From Pasteurella dagmatis (lineage in GTDB: Bacteria > Pseudomonadota > Gammaproteobacteria > Enterobacterales > Pasteurellaceae), in assembly GCF_900186835.1 (NCBI RefSeq), contig NZ_LT906448.1, positions 930,001-994,000 on the forward strand: a DNA stretch of 64,000 nt, written 5' to 3'. This document shows, one piece after another, positions 41,967-53,785 of this stretch. The translations under genes and the position numbers were made by a program. Position 1 is the stretch's first letter. Every line of letters starts with the position of its first letter. A model generated the notes under the pieces. That model ran no database searches. It was given only the letters and a program-made list of their open reading frames with translations, and was not told the DNA's origin.

Positions 41967-43220
41967 TTAATGACTGCTCAAAACTTGTGCTGGTTCTAAT
42001 TGTGCAGCACGATTTGCGGGGTATAAACTTGCCACCAAACTCAAAATCAGCGCAGCTAAAAAAACGATAATCACATCTTGCCAATGGAGTTCACTTGGTA
42101 AGAAATCAACGAAATAAATGCCGTCCGATAATAATTTTCGCCCCAACAACCATTCTATACCATGAATGATTTGGGTTAAATTGAGGGCGAGAATAATGCC
42201 TAAAAAGATGCCAATTAAACACCCTTTCATCCCTGCTTGCAAGCCATACCAAATAAAAATTTGTTTAATAAAGCGATTATTCGCACCAAGGGTTCGCATA
42301 ATGGCAATATCGCCTTGCTTATCTTTTACAGCCATAATTAACGTTGAAATAATATTAAAACACGCTACACCAATCACGAGAACCATTGCAATATACATTA
42401 CCGTACGAATTAATTGAATATCACGATACATATAACCAAATTTATTAATCCAATGTTGTGCATAGAGAGCTTGTGGATAATCCGATAACATCGGATATTC
42501 AAGTTGTCTTACTTCAAACGGATGTTTAACTTTGAGTTCTACTCCTGTCGCTTGTTCTGGTCTAAAGTTCAAAAACTGCTGTGCCTGTTCTAATGGTAAC
42601 AACGCATAACTGTGATCTAACTGACCATCTAAACGTAAAATACCACTTACTTGGATACGATGCCTTGTCGGTTGAGAAAGCTGTTGTTCATCCGTAGTTT
42701 GAGAAATCAACAAACTCACCCAATCCCCTATGTTTACACCTAGCTCCTTTGCAATACCATAGCCTAAAATCAAACCACTCTTCTCATTAAAAGATTGCCA
42801 TGCCTTGTCTAATACAAAGTTTCCAATTGAACTCACTTTATCTTGTGCTTGCTTTTCTACACCTTTAACTTGGACTACTTTTAACTTAGTACCATTTTCC
42901 ACTAAGGCGGTAAAACTAACATAGGGGGATACCCCTATAATTTCACTATGACTCTCAAGTAAATATTTAAGCTTATGTTTAGATAGAATCACTCTCTCGC
43001 CTTTATGATTGGGATAAGCTGCAATTTCAGCATGAGGTACAACGGCAAGAATACGTTGATTAAGTTCACGCTCAAAACCATTCATTGCACTTAAGCCCAC
43101 TATCAAAACTGCAACGCCAAGTGCGATACCAATACTTGAAAAAGTGGAAATTAAAGACACTAATCGATTTTTTTGTTTGCTACGTTGGTATCTCCAACTG
43201 ATAAAAAACGGAGTATTCAT
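41967..43220 (-). CDS. lolE: Lipoprotein release ABC transporter permease LolE
   Basis: LolE is one of the two inner-membrane subunits of LolCDE, which extracts lipoproteins from the inner membrane and hands them to LolA. The 417-residue protein has one N-terminal membrane helix, a large periplasmic domain, and three C-terminal helices (MYIAMVLVIGVACFNIISTL and beyond), as in the family. The PSELHWQDV segment precedes the last helix. Its ATG overlaps the lolD stop by one base (TGATG). It is the last gene of lolC-lolD-lolE. Confidence 0.92.
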   Translation of the reverse strand: MNTPFFISWRYQRSKQKNRLVSLISTFSSIGIALGVAVLIVGLSAMNGFERELNQRILAVVPHAEIAAYPNHKGERVILSKHKLKYLLESHSEIIGVSPYVSFTALVENGTKLKVVQVKGVEKQAQDKVSSIGNFVLDKAWQSFNEKSGLILGYGIAKELGVNIGDWVSLLISQTTDEQQLSQPTRHRIQVSGILRLDGQLDHSYALLPLEQAQQFLNFRPEQATGVELKVKHPFEVRQLEYPMLSDYPQALYAQHWINKFGYMYRDIQLIRTVMYIAMVLVIGVACFNIISTLIMAVKDKQGDIAIMRTLGANNRFIKQIFIWYGLQAGMKGCLIGIFLGIILALNLTQIIHGIEWLLGRKLLSDGIYFVDFLPSELHWQDVIIVFLAALILSLVASLYPANRAAQLEPAQVLSSH

Positions 43221-43903
43221 CAGTTTTCCTCGTGTAAAACACCGTCTTGCATAATCAAGCGACGAGAAAGTTTTTCTGCCAAACTCAGATCATGTGTCAC
43301 TAATAAAAAAGCAATATTTTGCTCTTGATTAAGATGTTGGATTAATTCAAAAATGCTTTCTGTGGTTTTACGATCAAGGTTTCCTGTTGGCTCATCCGCT
43401 AATACCAATGCAGGTTGATTGACCAAAGCACGAGCAATAGCAACACGCTGACGTTCACCTCCTGATAATGCAGATGGACGATGTGAAATTCGATGTGCTA
43501 AACCAACCGCACTTAGCATTTTTTCTGCTCTCGCTTGTGCTTCTACCTTGTTTTGTTTACCAATTAACATTGGCATCATTACATTTTCAAGTGCGGTAAA
43601 ATCTGCCATTAAATGATGAAACTGATATACAAATCCTAAATATTGATTACGCAAACTTGCTAACTCATTAGCATTTGCTCTCTGTAAAGATTGCCTGTTA
43701 ATAAATACTTCACCGCTAGTTGGTTGATCTAAACCACCTAAAGTGTGCAATAACGTACTTTTACCTGATCCTGAACTCCCAACAATAGCAACCAGCTCAC
43801 CTGCGTTCATCGAAAATGACACATCTTTCAACACATGAGTTTGCAAGCTACCTTCTTGATAAAATTTATTAATATTCTGACAATGTAATAAATGCTGAGT
43901 CAT
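43220..43903 (-). CDS. lolD: Lipoprotein release ATPase LolD
   Basis: LolD is the ABC ATPase that powers LolCDE. Walker [16 protein letters not shown] is near residue 42, the signature [15 protein letters not shown] near 148, and Walker [13 protein letters not shown] near 168. The 227-residue length equals that of Haemophilus LolD. It sits between lolC (16-base gap) and lolE (one-base overlap), so the three are one operon. Uptake signals lie at 43506-43514 and 43589-43597. Confidence 0.95.
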   Translation of the reverse strand: MTQHLLHCQNINKFYQEGSLQTHVLKDVSFSMNAGELVAIVGSSGSGKSTLLHTLGGLDQPTSGEVFINRQSLQRANANELASLRNQYLGFVYQFHHLMADFTALENVMMPMLIGKQNKVEAQARAEKMLSAVGLAHRISHRPSALSGGERQRVAIARALVNQPALVLADEPTGNLDRKTTESIFELIQHLNQEQNIAFLLVTHDLSLAEKLSRRLIMQDGVLHEEN

Positions 43904-43919
43904 TGATTATTCTACCTCG

Positions 43920-45110
43920 TTATTCATAACGCAACGCCTCTGCTGGCTCAATTTTGGCTGCGCGATATGCTGGATAAATAGTGGAAACTAAAGAAAGTAA
44001 TAACGAAAAAATCACTATTGTCATTACTTGTATAAAGGATAAATCAGTTGGTAAAAACACTCCTTGTGGATTTACAATGTTCACTAATCGATCAAGATTG
44101 AGAGTCATAATTACGCCCAATATAGTTCCTATGATTGTCCCAACAATCCCGACAAGTAAACCTTGATAAATAAAAATTGACCGCACTTGTTTCTTAGTTA
44201 AACCTTGTGTTTGTAAAATTGCAATTTCACCTTGCTTATCCACCACCATTAAACTGAGTGAGGTAATAATATTAGACACCGCAACGACAATAATTAAGCT
44301 GATCAATAAGCCCATCATATTTTTTTCCATCCTTACGGCTTGGAAAAACTCACCTTTTTGAGCTCGCCAATCAAGAATTTTCCATTGTTCTACATTAAAG
44401 GAGTAAGGAAGCTCGTTAATCTGAAATGGATCAGATAAAAATAAACGATAGCCTTGTGCTTGCGTTGGAGCAATACGCATTAAACGGCCAATATCAGATA
44501 AATTAGCAAATGCTTGATAGCCTGAGGCTTCACTGTTTGAATAATAGATATCACTAATGGTGAACAGGCGCTGTACAGGCACGCGACCAAAAGGCGTGTA
44601 TTGACTATTTTCAGTAATCATCACGCGCACTTTATCACCAATATTCAATTTAAGATTTTGCGCTAATTGACTACCAATAACTAGATTGAAACTACCTTGA
44701 GCTAAGATAGTTTCAAAGGAATCTTTAAGCACTTCAGATAATAAAGGATCATCTGATAATTGTTGTACGCCAATAACTTGCCCTGCACCTACTCCCGAAC
44801 GAGTCTGTAAAATTACACCAGTTTGATTAACAGGTACTACTTTTTGCACAAAATCAGGTACATTTCTTAATTGTTCATTTACATTCACATTGCCTTCATT
44901 TGGCATTAAAATAGCGTGTGGAATATGAGACAGAACTTGTTTCTTCTGGTGTTGTTCTAAACCATTCATTACAGAAAGCACAATAATAAGTGCCATTACG
45001 CCAAGAGTGATACCGATGCTTGCCAAATTTGTCACAAGTCTGCCAAAACGATCCGCACTTTTGGCGCGCCAATAACGGAAGGCAATAAATAAAGGGACTG
45101 AAAATGTCAT
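43920..45110 (-). CDS. lolC: Lipoprotein release ABC transporter permease LolC
   Basis: LolC is the other LolCDE membrane subunit and binds LolA through its periplasmic hook. The 396-residue protein starts with the FIAFRYWRAKSADRFGRLV segment and helix ITLGVMALIIVLSVMNG, both typical of LolC/E. Three more helices lie in the C-terminal third, and it ends in TIYPAYRAAKIEPAEALRYE, the FtsX-type ending. It is first in the operon. A USS is at 44180-44188. LolC and LolE are named by gene order and similarity. Confidence 0.92.
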   Translation of the reverse strand: MTFSVPLFIAFRYWRAKSADRFGRLVTNLASIGITLGVMALIIVLSVMNGLEQHQKKQVLSHIPHAILMPNEGNVNVNEQLRNVPDFVQKVVPVNQTGVILQTRSGVGAGQVIGVQQLSDDPLLSEVLKDSFETILAQGSFNLVIGSQLAQNLKLNIGDKVRVMITENSQYTPFGRVPVQRLFTISDIYYSNSEASGYQAFANLSDIGRLMRIAPTQAQGYRLFLSDPFQINELPYSFNVEQWKILDWRAQKGEFFQAVRMEKNMMGLLISLIIVVAVSNIITSLSLMVVDKQGEIAILQTQGLTKKQVRSIFIYQGLLVGIVGTIIGTILGVIMTLNLDRLVNIVNPQGVFLPTDLSFIQVMTIVIFSLLLSLVSTIYPAYRAAKIEPAEALRYE

Positions 45111-45190
45111 TTTTTCCTAGAAATCAACAATAAAAATATCGTGCTATTATTGCATAAACACTATACAACAACATCACGATATTTTATTAA

Positions 45191-46141
45191 TTACGCATTT
45201 AATTCATCGTTTACAAAAGATTCGATATTTTGCGTTACTTTATTTACTAAAGTAGTAACTGCACTATCAGACGCCCAAGCAATATGAGGTGTTACAATCA
45301 AGTTTGGTAAACGCATCGCAGCTTGGATAATTGGATTGTCTCTTTGTGGTGGTTCTTTCACTAACACATCAACTGCTGCACCACCTAAATGACCACTGTC
45401 TAATGCATCAACCAATGCTTGTTCATCAACTAACGGCCCACGCCCCGTATTAATTAAATAGGCACCTTTTTTCATTAAGCTTAAAGTTTCTTTATTAATC
45501 AGGTTTTGTGTAGTTTCAGTTAATGGACAATGTAATGTCACGATATCAGCCTGCTTTAACACGTCTTCAAATGGAGTATAACCTTCACGACACATCGCTG
45601 CACCTTTATGTTCAGCATAAAGCACATTCATACCAAGTGCTGTCGCTAAACGACCAATTTCTGTGCCCAAACAACCTTTACCAATAACACCTAAGGTAGC
45701 CCCTTTTACATCCGTAATTGGATAATCGAAATAGCAAAATTGTTTGCTATCTGCCCATTTTGCTGAAAGCTGATCGCGATACCAGCTCATAATGCTGTGT
45801 TTTAACGCATAAATTAAACCAAGTACATGTTCTGGCACTGTAGTTGCTGAATAACCTGTCACATTTTTCACTGCAATACCAAGTTCTTTTGCTGCTACTA
45901 GATCCACATTGTTTGTACCAGTCGCTGTAATTGCAATCAGTTTGAGTTGGGGTAATTGTTGCATTACTTCGCGAGTAAATACGACTTTACTAGTCACCGC
46001 AATTTCTGCATCTTTCATACGCTCAATCACTTGATCTGCGGAGGTATATTCATATTCAATCCACTCATGTTCAAAACTTGGGCGAGGAACAGGAATATGT
46101 TTTGGAATAGCAGTACTATCAAGAAAAACAATTTTTAACAT
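45191..46141 (-). CDS. D-2-hydroxyacid dehydrogenase
   Basis: This NAD(P)-dependent reductase belongs to the D-isomer specific 2-hydroxyacid family (glycerate/hydroxypyruvate reductase group). The Rossmann motif GVIGKGCLGTEIGRLA is near residue 148. The catalytic arginine is in NTGRGPLVDEQAL, the glutamate in VLVKEPP, and the histidine in TPHIAWAS. The length of 316 is standard. It matches the gene that sits beside lolCDE in H. influenzae. The exact substrate cannot be told from sequence. Confidence 0.88.
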   Translation of the reverse strand: MLKIVFLDSTAIPKHIPVPRPSFEHEWIEYEYTSADQVIERMKDAEIAVTSKVVFTREVMQQLPQLKLIAITATGTNNVDLVAAKELGIAVKNVTGYSATTVPEHVLGLIYALKHSIMSWYRDQLSAKWADSKQFCYFDYPITDVKGATLGVIGKGCLGTEIGRLATALGMNVLYAEHKGAAMCREGYTPFEDVLKQADIVTLHCPLTETTQNLINKETLSLMKKGAYLINTGRGPLVDEQALVDALDSGHLGGAAVDVLVKEPPQRDNPIIQAAMRLPNLIVTPHIAWASDSAVTTLVNKVTQNIESFVNDELNA

Positions 46142-46360
46142 CTCTAACTCCTTTTTTGCAATGAATTTCTATTTTGTGCAATTTCTTTTCATATAGCAAT
46201 ATAAATTACACTTTTTATAAAAGTATAAGCATTAACCAATGTATAAAATTTTGATATTATATGTAGCTTTAATATGCTTGCCTAAAAATTGGCTATTATT
46301 TATGCCTTATGGCAATATTGATTCGATAACATTACATATTTAAAAAAGGAAAAGCACTTT
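46142..46360. other. Intergenic region upstream of the acyltransferase gene
   Basis: This 219-base divergent gap is very AT-rich. GATATTATAT near 46255-46264 could be a -10 region for the acyltransferase gene. No USS, clear operator or small gene was seen. Confidence 0.4.
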
Positions 46361-48235
46361 ATGCGTCACCTTGCTTACCGCCCAGAAATTGATGGACTAC
46401 GAGCTCTTGCGATAATTTCTGTTCTTATTTTTCATTTGAATTCAAACTGGTTACCGGGCGGTTTTCTCGGTGTCGATATTTTCTTTGTAATCTCAGGTTT
46501 TTTAATCACCAAAATCATTACAAATGAGATTTTAGATAACCGCTTTTCCTATAAAAACTTTTATAACCGAAGAATTAAGCGGATTTACCCAGTTTTTATT
46601 CTTGTGATGGCAATGGTTTCTGTTTTTTCATCACTTATTTTCTTACGCCATGAAGCAGAACAATTACGTAAAACTATTGAGCTAGCAACCGTATTTTTTT
46701 CTAACTTTTACTTAGCCCATCGCCAAGGTTATTTTGATCTTAGTGCCAATGAAAACCCTGTTTTACATATTTGGTCTTTAGCTGTAGAAGAACAATATTA
46801 TTTATTGTTCCCAATTTTTCTCACTCTGGCTTATAAAAAATGGAAAAATAAACAGACTTTCCTTTATGTAATTGTTGGATTGTTTATACTGTTTACCGCA
46901 TCGTCTTTTATCCCAAACGAAGCATATAGCAAGGTGCTCTTGCATAATACTTATTATATTTCAAATATCCGTTTTCCAGAGCTATTAATTGGCTCATTCT
47001 TAGCTATTATTCCTACGCCACAAACACAGCAACATAACCACAGAGATTCATTCATTAGCCTCATTGCATTGTTTGGTATCGTAGCGTGCCTGGTATTTTT
47101 CCATAAAGAAATGAATTATTTACCAGGTATATCTTTGCTTATTCCCTGTGCATTTACCGCACTCTTAATTTATTTTTCTCAAACGGATAAGATCACAAAA
47201 GGCTTTTTCTCATTAAAACCAGTCGTATTCGTAGGTAAAATTTCTTATTCCTTATATTTATTCCACTGGGTATATATTGCCTTTGCGTATTACATTACAG
47301 GTGCAAAAGAACTCAATAACTCCATCATTATTGGGATCGTTGTGCTTTCATTTTTGTCATCAACATTAACTTATTATCTACTTGAACAACCTATTCGTAA
47401 ATCTAACCTCACCTTCAAACAAGCATTCTTATTCTTATATCTCATTCCATCTCTAGCTGTGATTGGTTATAACCTCTCAATGCGTTCATCAATCAAAAAG
47501 GCGAAAGAACTATGGGAAACCTCAACAGCAAGTGTACAAGAAAAATTAGAAAATCATTACGAACCGAAAATTCTAACCATTGGTGATTCACACGCAGATC
47601 ACCTATATCACTTCCTCAATTATGTGGGAAACAAAGAAGGGTGGAAAAGCAATATTCTCAACGTGGGCGAATGTATTTTATTTGTGAACAAAGAGGGACA
47701 GTTAAAAAATGCCCCTGAATGTACCCAATACTGGCAAAACATTGAAGATTATCCAGTAATCTTTATTTCAATGTTCTATGATATTAAGCGAGGTAATAAA
47801 CCTGTACCACGTTTCTTACCAGAAAGTTTCGTTTTACCAAACTTTGATGAGGAATTCCGAGCAACTGTAGAATACCTAGCAAAAACAAAAAAAGTGTATG
47901 TGTTAGCCAATAATATGTCGACAACACGTTCCCCATTACGTGAATTCCGCTTAGCACGCTTTGGTATTGATAAATATTTAGAACCGATCCAAGAATTAGG
48001 CGATATTCGAGCCAGCAATGCACAAATTCGTAGCTTAATTGCAGATATTCCAAATGTGACTTGGATTGATGCACCGAAATACTTACCAAACGATTTATTC
48101 AAAGTGGAAGGTCAACCAATTTATGCTGACCAAGACCACTTTACTCACTTTGGTTCGTATTATTTAGGTAAACAATTCAGCCAACACGAACGTTTATTAC
48201 CCCCTGAAGTTGTGCAAGAACTTTATCAAAAATAG
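46361..48235 (+). CDS. OafA-like O-acyltransferase with C-terminal SGNH domain
   Basis: The N-terminal 380 residues form a membrane acyltransferase-3 domain with about ten helices. Key motifs are RPEIDGLRALAI with the catalytic-type histidine in VLIFHL, GGFLGVDIFFVISGFLIT, and YNRRIKRIYP. The C-terminal part is a periplasmic SGNH hydrolase-like domain with GDSHAD (from residue 408) and DQDH (590-593). This two-domain form acetylates surface glycans; in H. influenzae OafA acts on lipooligosaccharide. The target here is unknown. It seems inserted between lol/hydroxyacid genes and the kdsA cluster on the opposite strand. A near-USS (last base changed) is at 47155. Confidence 0.88.
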   Translation: MRHLAYRPEIDGLRALAIISVLIFHLNSNWLPGGFLGVDIFFVISGFLITKIITNEILDNRFSYKNFYNRRIKRIYPVFILVMAMVSVFSSLIFLRHEAEQLRKTIELATVFFSNFYLAHRQGYFDLSANENPVLHIWSLAVEEQYYLLFPIFLTLAYKKWKNKQTFLYVIVGLFILFTASSFIPNEAYSKVLLHNTYYISNIRFPELLIGSFLAIIPTPQTQQHNHRDSFISLIALFGIVACLVFFHKEMNYLPGISLLIPCAFTALLIYFSQTDKITKGFFSLKPVVFVGKISYSLYLFHWVYIAFAYYITGAKELNNSIIIGIVVLSFLSSTLTYYLLEQPIRKSNLTFKQAFLFLYLIPSLAVIGYNLSMRSSIKKAKELWETSTASVQEKLENHYEPKILTIGDSHADHLYHFLNYVGNKEGWKSNILNVGECILFVNKEGQLKNAPECTQYWQNIEDYPVIFISMFYDIKRGNKPVPRFLPESFVLPNFDEEFRATVEYLAKTKKVYVLANNMSTTRSPLREFRLARFGIDKYLEPIQELGDIRASNAQIRSLIADIPNVTWIDAPKYLPNDLFKVEGQPIYADQDHFTHFGSYYLGKQFSQHERLLPPEVVQELYQK

Positions 48236-48248
48236 ACATCAATAATAA

Positions 48249-48290
48249 AAGTGCGGTAAAAATTTTGAATATTTTAACCGCACTTAACTT
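48249..48290. terminator. USS-pair hairpin between the acyltransferase and Sel1 genes
   Basis: Uptake signals at 48249-48257 and 48277-48285 face each other and can pair further into AT-rich arms with a single bulge. They lie between convergent genes. The T run is poor, so termination is likely but not certain. Confidence 0.6.
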
Positions 48291-48304
48291 CCAAATCAGA
48301 GTTT

Positions 48305-49246
48305 TTATTTTTTATCTAGTTTTAATTTGATTTTCAAGTCATCCAACTTTTCTAATAAGAATTTCTTTTCAACAGGATCTTCTTCGTTTGTATAAGCTAG
48401 CTGATAATAATATAAGGCTTTCGATAAATCACTATATCCAAATACTTCTTCAGATTCATATAAACCTGCAATCGCAGCATAATCACCAATTGCCTCAAAC
48501 TCCTTGAGTGCAAAATCCACATTTTTCTTTGTCCCCCACCCCATTAGTGAGAGTGTCGCTATCGTGTGTCTTGCTGGCTGTAAACCTTGATCTGCAGCTT
48601 TCTTGACCCAAGTAAAGCCTTTATCAAAATGCCCCCGATCTACATAATATAGCCCAACTTCATATTGTGATTTTGCATCATTTTGTTCCGCAGCTTGTAA
48701 AAACAATTTGAACGCTTGGTTATCATCATTCGGCAAATCGCCTTCTTGGTGCAAATAAGCTAAGTTTCTCATAGCACTTGGGTTGCCTAGCTTTACTGCC
48801 CGCTCATAAAGTGCGGTCGCCTTTTCAAGATTTTTCTCAGTACCATAAGCATTTTCATACATATAGCCTAAAGTATAAAGGTAGCTTGTATCACCGTTAT
48901 CCACTTCACGCTGGATCAACTCAAGCGCTGTTTTGAAATACTTATGCGCAAGTTTTTCTCTTTCCTCTTGTGAAATTTGCTTTGTCTCGGGAGGTGTTGA
49001 GCGGCTACCATAAGCTAATTCATTCAGATGTGTGGTGGGATCACTACAATCTAATGCGCTAACCTCTTCAAATAATGCAATGACCTTGCCCTCATTCACA
49101 TTATTTTGTCGACTTTGTTTATAAGGTAATTCAAATTGTGCTATGAACTGATCTTTCTCTATAGTATCCATTGCCAAAGCTACAAAAGGTGCCAATGAGG
49201 CACCTAATGTCAGAAAAAACAATGAAAAAGAATAAAGTCGTTTCAT
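48305..49246 (-). CDS. Exported Sel1-like repeat protein
   Basis: The 313-residue protein has a signal peptide (MKRLYSFSLFFLTLGASLAP, cut near ALA). The mature part contains about five Sel1-type alpha-helical repeats, for example YTLGYMYENAYGTEKNLEKA, MRNLAYLHQEG and QYEVGLYYVDRG. Sel1 repeats are protein-binding scaffolds. The start at 49246 follows AGGAAAGAGAAG. It lies 29 bases after kdsA on the same strand and may be the last gene of that operon, but no partner is evident. A USS is at 48809-48817. Confidence 0.8.
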   Translation of the reverse strand: MKRLYSFSLFFLTLGASLAPFVALAMDTIEKDQFIAQFELPYKQSRQNNVNEGKVIALFEEVSALDCSDPTTHLNELAYGSRSTPPETKQISQEEREKLAHKYFKTALELIQREVDNGDTSYLYTLGYMYENAYGTEKNLEKATALYERAVKLGNPSAMRNLAYLHQEGDLPNDDNQAFKLFLQAAEQNDAKSQYEVGLYYVDRGHFDKGFTWVKKAADQGLQPARHTIATLSLMGWGTKKNVDFALKEFEAIGDYAAIAGLYESEEVFGYSDLSKALYYYQLAYTNEEDPVEKKFLLEKLDDLKIKLKLDKK

Positions 49247-49275
49247 TCTTCTCTTTCCTATCAATTTCTTTCTTA

Positions 49276-50935
<1,660 letters not shown>

Positions 50936-50937
50936 TC

Positions 50938-51837
50938 TTATTCCTCAATACTAGCTGAGGTCACTCGTTCATTATTGCCATAATCTTTCAATGTTTGCAC
51001 TTGCTGCCAATTATTTTCTGTAAAAATCGACCGCACTTTCTCCCCTTGTAGCCAGCCGTGTTCTAATAATAAATAGCCTTGAGGTTTTAGAAATTGAGGT
51101 GCTTGCTCAATAATGTGACGTAAATCCGCATATCCTTCCTCTTCTGCCACTAAAGCAGATAAAGGCTCAAATCTCACATCCCCTTGTGTTAAATGGGAAT
51201 CTTTTTCATCAATATAAGGAGGGTTACTCACAATCACATCAAATTTTATTGAGGGATCAAGTGCATCAAACCAAGAGCTTTGTAAAAAAGTGACCTCTAA
51301 ATGATTGTATTTAGCATTTTCTCTCGCCAATTCAACTGCCTCAGCAATACGATCCACTGCCAAAATATTTAAATTTGCACCGCACTTTTGTGTCAACATT
51401 TTGAGTTCAGATGCTAATGCTAAGGCAATTGCCCCAGTGCCTGTGCCTAAATCTAAAATCGTCAGTTCACCAGAAAAGTAGGATGAGTTTAAACGCTGTT
51501 TTGCGATCTCTAGTGCTTGTTCAACTAAAATTTCTGTATCAGGACGAGGAATTAAAGTATGTTTAGATACCTTCAATGGCAACGACCAAAATTCTTTTTC
51601 CCCTAAAATATAAGCAATCGGTTCGCCTTTGGCACGGCGTGTTAAATATTTCTCAAGTTGTTTTAATTTATCCGCACTTAAATGCGTTTCTGGAAAAGCT
51701 AAAATATAGGCTCGTGTTTTCTGGGTAACTTCGCTCAATAAAACCATCGCATCAATTTTAGCATCATTCATTACCTCTGTTTCAGATAGCAATGTTGTTG
51801 CAAAATCAAGCCATTCTTTGTAGGTTTGTCCAATCAT
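50938..51837 (-). CDS. prmC: Release factor glutamine methyltransferase PrmC
   Basis: PrmC methylates the glutamine of the GGQ motif in RF1 and RF2. The SAM-binding motif ILDLGTGTGAIALALA and the catalytic NPPY (VIVSNPPYIDEKDSHL) are both clear. I place the start at 51837 (MIGQTYKEWLDFA), giving 299 residues; the open frame extends upstream to 51981, but that extension does not look like the family. Its substrate RF1 is encoded directly upstream by prfA. Uptake signals are at 51030-51038 and 51379-51387. Confidence 0.95.
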   Translation of the reverse strand: MIGQTYKEWLDFATTLLSETEVMNDAKIDAMVLLSEVTQKTRAYILAFPETHLSADKLKQLEKYLTRRAKGEPIAYILGEKEFWSLPLKVSKHTLIPRPDTEILVEQALEIAKQRLNSSYFSGELTILDLGTGTGAIALALASELKMLTQKCGANLNILAVDRIAEAVELARENAKYNHLEVTFLQSSWFDALDPSIKFDVIVSNPPYIDEKDSHLTQGDVRFEPLSALVAEEEGYADLRHIIEQAPQFLKPQGYLLLEHGWLQGEKVRSIFTENNWQQVQTLKDYGNNERVTSASIEE

Positions 51838-52061
51838 TTTTGTTACTGCAAATTCCTCACACACGATAGTAAGATTTCTAGTTATTTGACAATTTTCAAT
51901 CCTTAAGACTCGGTCTCTCTCGTTGAACCGTAAATCAGATTCAATGCTTGATTTAGTTCTAATTCGACATTCTCTTGCCAATGTTAGTAATTTTACTCTA
52001 CAGATTTATCCGTTGCTTGTTAAAAAAGGCAAAATACTGCCGTATTCTGCCTTGAGCTTTA

Positions 52062-53144
52062 TTATGCTTGCTCTGATAATGCAGCGAGTTGGTCGGCTTG
52101 ATACTCTGTAATAATAGGTTGAATTAGCTCATCAATTTTACCATTCATCACTTCATCTAAACGATACACCGTTAAGTTAATACGGTGATCAGTGACACGG
52201 CCTTGTGGATAGTTATAAGTACGAATTTTATCTGAACGGTCACCAGAACCTAATAAGTTACGGCGAGTATCAGCTTGTTGTTGTTCTTGACGTTCTTTCT
52301 CTGCTTGAACAATACGTGACGCTAACACAGATAATGCTTTTGCTTTATTTTTGTGTTGTGAACGCTCATCTTGGCATTCCACCACAATTCCCGTTGGAAT
52401 GTGTGTAATACGTACCGCAGAATCCGTTGTATTAACGTGCTGACCACCCGCACCAGAAGAGCGATAAGTATCAATACGTAAATCTGATGGATTGATTTCA
52501 GGTAATTCAGATTCTGGCAACTCAGGCATTACAGCTACAGTACAAGCGGATGTGTGAATACGACCTTGTGATTCTGTTTTGGGTACACGCTGAACACGGT
52601 GACCGCCTGATTCAAACTTCAATTGACCATAAACACCTTCACCACTCACCTTCACGATGATTTCTTTGTAACCGCCTTGCTCGCTTTCATTCGCACTTAA
52701 AACCTCTATTCTCCAGCGTTTACCTTCTGCATAACGACTGTACATACGGAATAAATCACCCGCAAAAATACCAGCCTCATCACCTCCGGTTCCCGCTCGG
52801 ATCTCTAAATAGCAGTTATATTCATCGTTTGGATCTTTTGGTAATAATAAAATCTGCAATTGTTGTTCAACTTGCTCAAGTTCTGCTTTGCATTCTTCAA
52901 TTTCTTCTTGCGCCATTTCTTTCATACTTAAATCATCGAGTAATAATTGGGCTTCTTCTATATTACTATTTAATTGATTCCAACGTGCAAAGCATTTTAC
53001 AACATCTTCTAATTGTGCATATTCTTTTGAGTAGGCTCTAAACTTTTCTTGATCGCTAATCACCGAAGCATCACCCAATAATGCCTCTAATTCTTCGTGT
53101 CTCTCTTTTAAACTGTCTAATTTACTAATAATTGAGGGTTTCAT
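52062..53144 (-). CDS. prfA: Peptide chain release factor 1
   Basis: RF1 reads UAA and UAG stops. The stop-codon reading motif is PKT (family PxT, PAT in E. coli) in [19 protein letters not shown]. The GGQ loop is [19 protein letters not shown] near residue 230. The 360-residue length is exact for the family. A 224-base gap separates it from the prmC start used here. The order prfA-prmC is conserved. Confidence 0.97.
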   Translation of the reverse strand: MKPSIISKLDSLKERHEELEALLGDASVISDQEKFRAYSKEYAQLEDVVKCFARWNQLNSNIEEAQLLLDDLSMKEMAQEEIEECKAELEQVEQQLQILLLPKDPNDEYNCYLEIRAGTGGDEAGIFAGDLFRMYSRYAEGKRWRIEVLSANESEQGGYKEIIVKVSGEGVYGQLKFESGGHRVQRVPKTESQGRIHTSACTVAVMPELPESELPEINPSDLRIDTYRSSGAGGQHVNTTDSAVRITHIPTGIVVECQDERSQHKNKAKALSVLASRIVQAEKERQEQQQADTRRNLLGSGDRSDKIRTYNYPQGRVTDHRINLTVYRLDEVMNGKIDELIQPIITEYQADQLAALSEQA

Positions 53145-53251
53145 TTATTAACCTTACTAAATTAACAAAAATAAAATAAAAATCGTGCAATTCTAACATG
53201 TATTTAACGATAAATTACAAGAAATCTTCTTAAACGAACAAAATATGTAAT

Positions 53252-53283
53252 AAAAAAGTCCTTAGAAATCTAAGGACTTTTTT
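53252..53283. terminator. Strong terminator between prfA and pcp
   Basis: A 14-bp perfect stem (53252-53265 with 53270-53283) has an AAAT loop. The six outer pairs are A:T, so both strands end in a T run. It lies 18 bases past the pcp stop on the minus strand and is best read as the pcp terminator. Confidence 0.88.
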
Positions 53284-53300
53284 ACTTTAATCAAATGTGA

Positions 53301-53765
53301 TTATCTGACTACAGATACGTTGAGAGTTGAACCGCCCACAATGCGAACTCGAGCACCAGGTACTAGGCTTGCATCATATTTTTGGACAACAACGATATCT
53401 TGACCATTGTCTTTTTTGATGGTCAGTTCTAAAGAATCAACTTGTGACATTTTTTCTTCAACTTTGCTACCAAGCACAGCGCCTGCAATTGCTCCAACAG
53501 TTGTTGCAATTACTTGACCACTTCCACCACCGATAGTTGAGCCAGCGACACCACCTAAGACACCGCCACCAACCGTACCAATAACACCTTGGTTATTTGC
53601 TTGGATTTTTACAGGACGGCTAGAAACGATCGTACCATAACTAACAGAACGTGCTTCTTTAGCTTGTGTACCTTCATATACATTACCGCTATAAATATCA
53701 GTATTTGCACAGCCTACTAAACCAAAGCTCATTAACATCGCTAACGCAAGAGTGATTTTTTTCAT
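53301..53765 (-). CDS. pcp: Glycine-zipper outer-membrane lipoprotein (Pcp/SlyB-like)
   Basis: The 154-residue lipoprotein has a lipobox (LVGC, Cys19) after a short signal peptide. A glycine-zipper stretch, VGGGVLGGVAGSTIGGGSGQ, follows near residues 66-85 and is typical of the 17 kDa surface antigen/SlyB fold. The C-terminal part (LTIKKDNGQDIVVVQKYDA) is shared with its neighbour at 53786. It corresponds to the H. influenzae 15 kDa lipoprotein Pcp. The two genes are 20 bases apart on the same strand and may be one transcript. Confidence 0.9.
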   Translation of the reverse strand: MKKITLALAMLMSFGLVGCANTDIYSGNVYEGTQAKEARSVSYGTIVSSRPVKIQANNQGVIGTVGGGVLGGVAGSTIGGGSGQVIATTVGAIAGAVLGSKVEEKMSQVDSLELTIKKDNGQDIVVVQKYDASLVPGARVRIVGGSTLNVSVVR

Positions 53766-53785
53766 AATCAGTTACCTATATCAAA

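Noticed and set aside
52829-53041. Plus-strand open frame over prfA, and many similar antisense frames such as 61753-62034 and 56910-57284
   Set aside because: They are shadows of strongly conserved genes on the other strand, with low-complexity Leu/His-rich translations and no ribosome sites.
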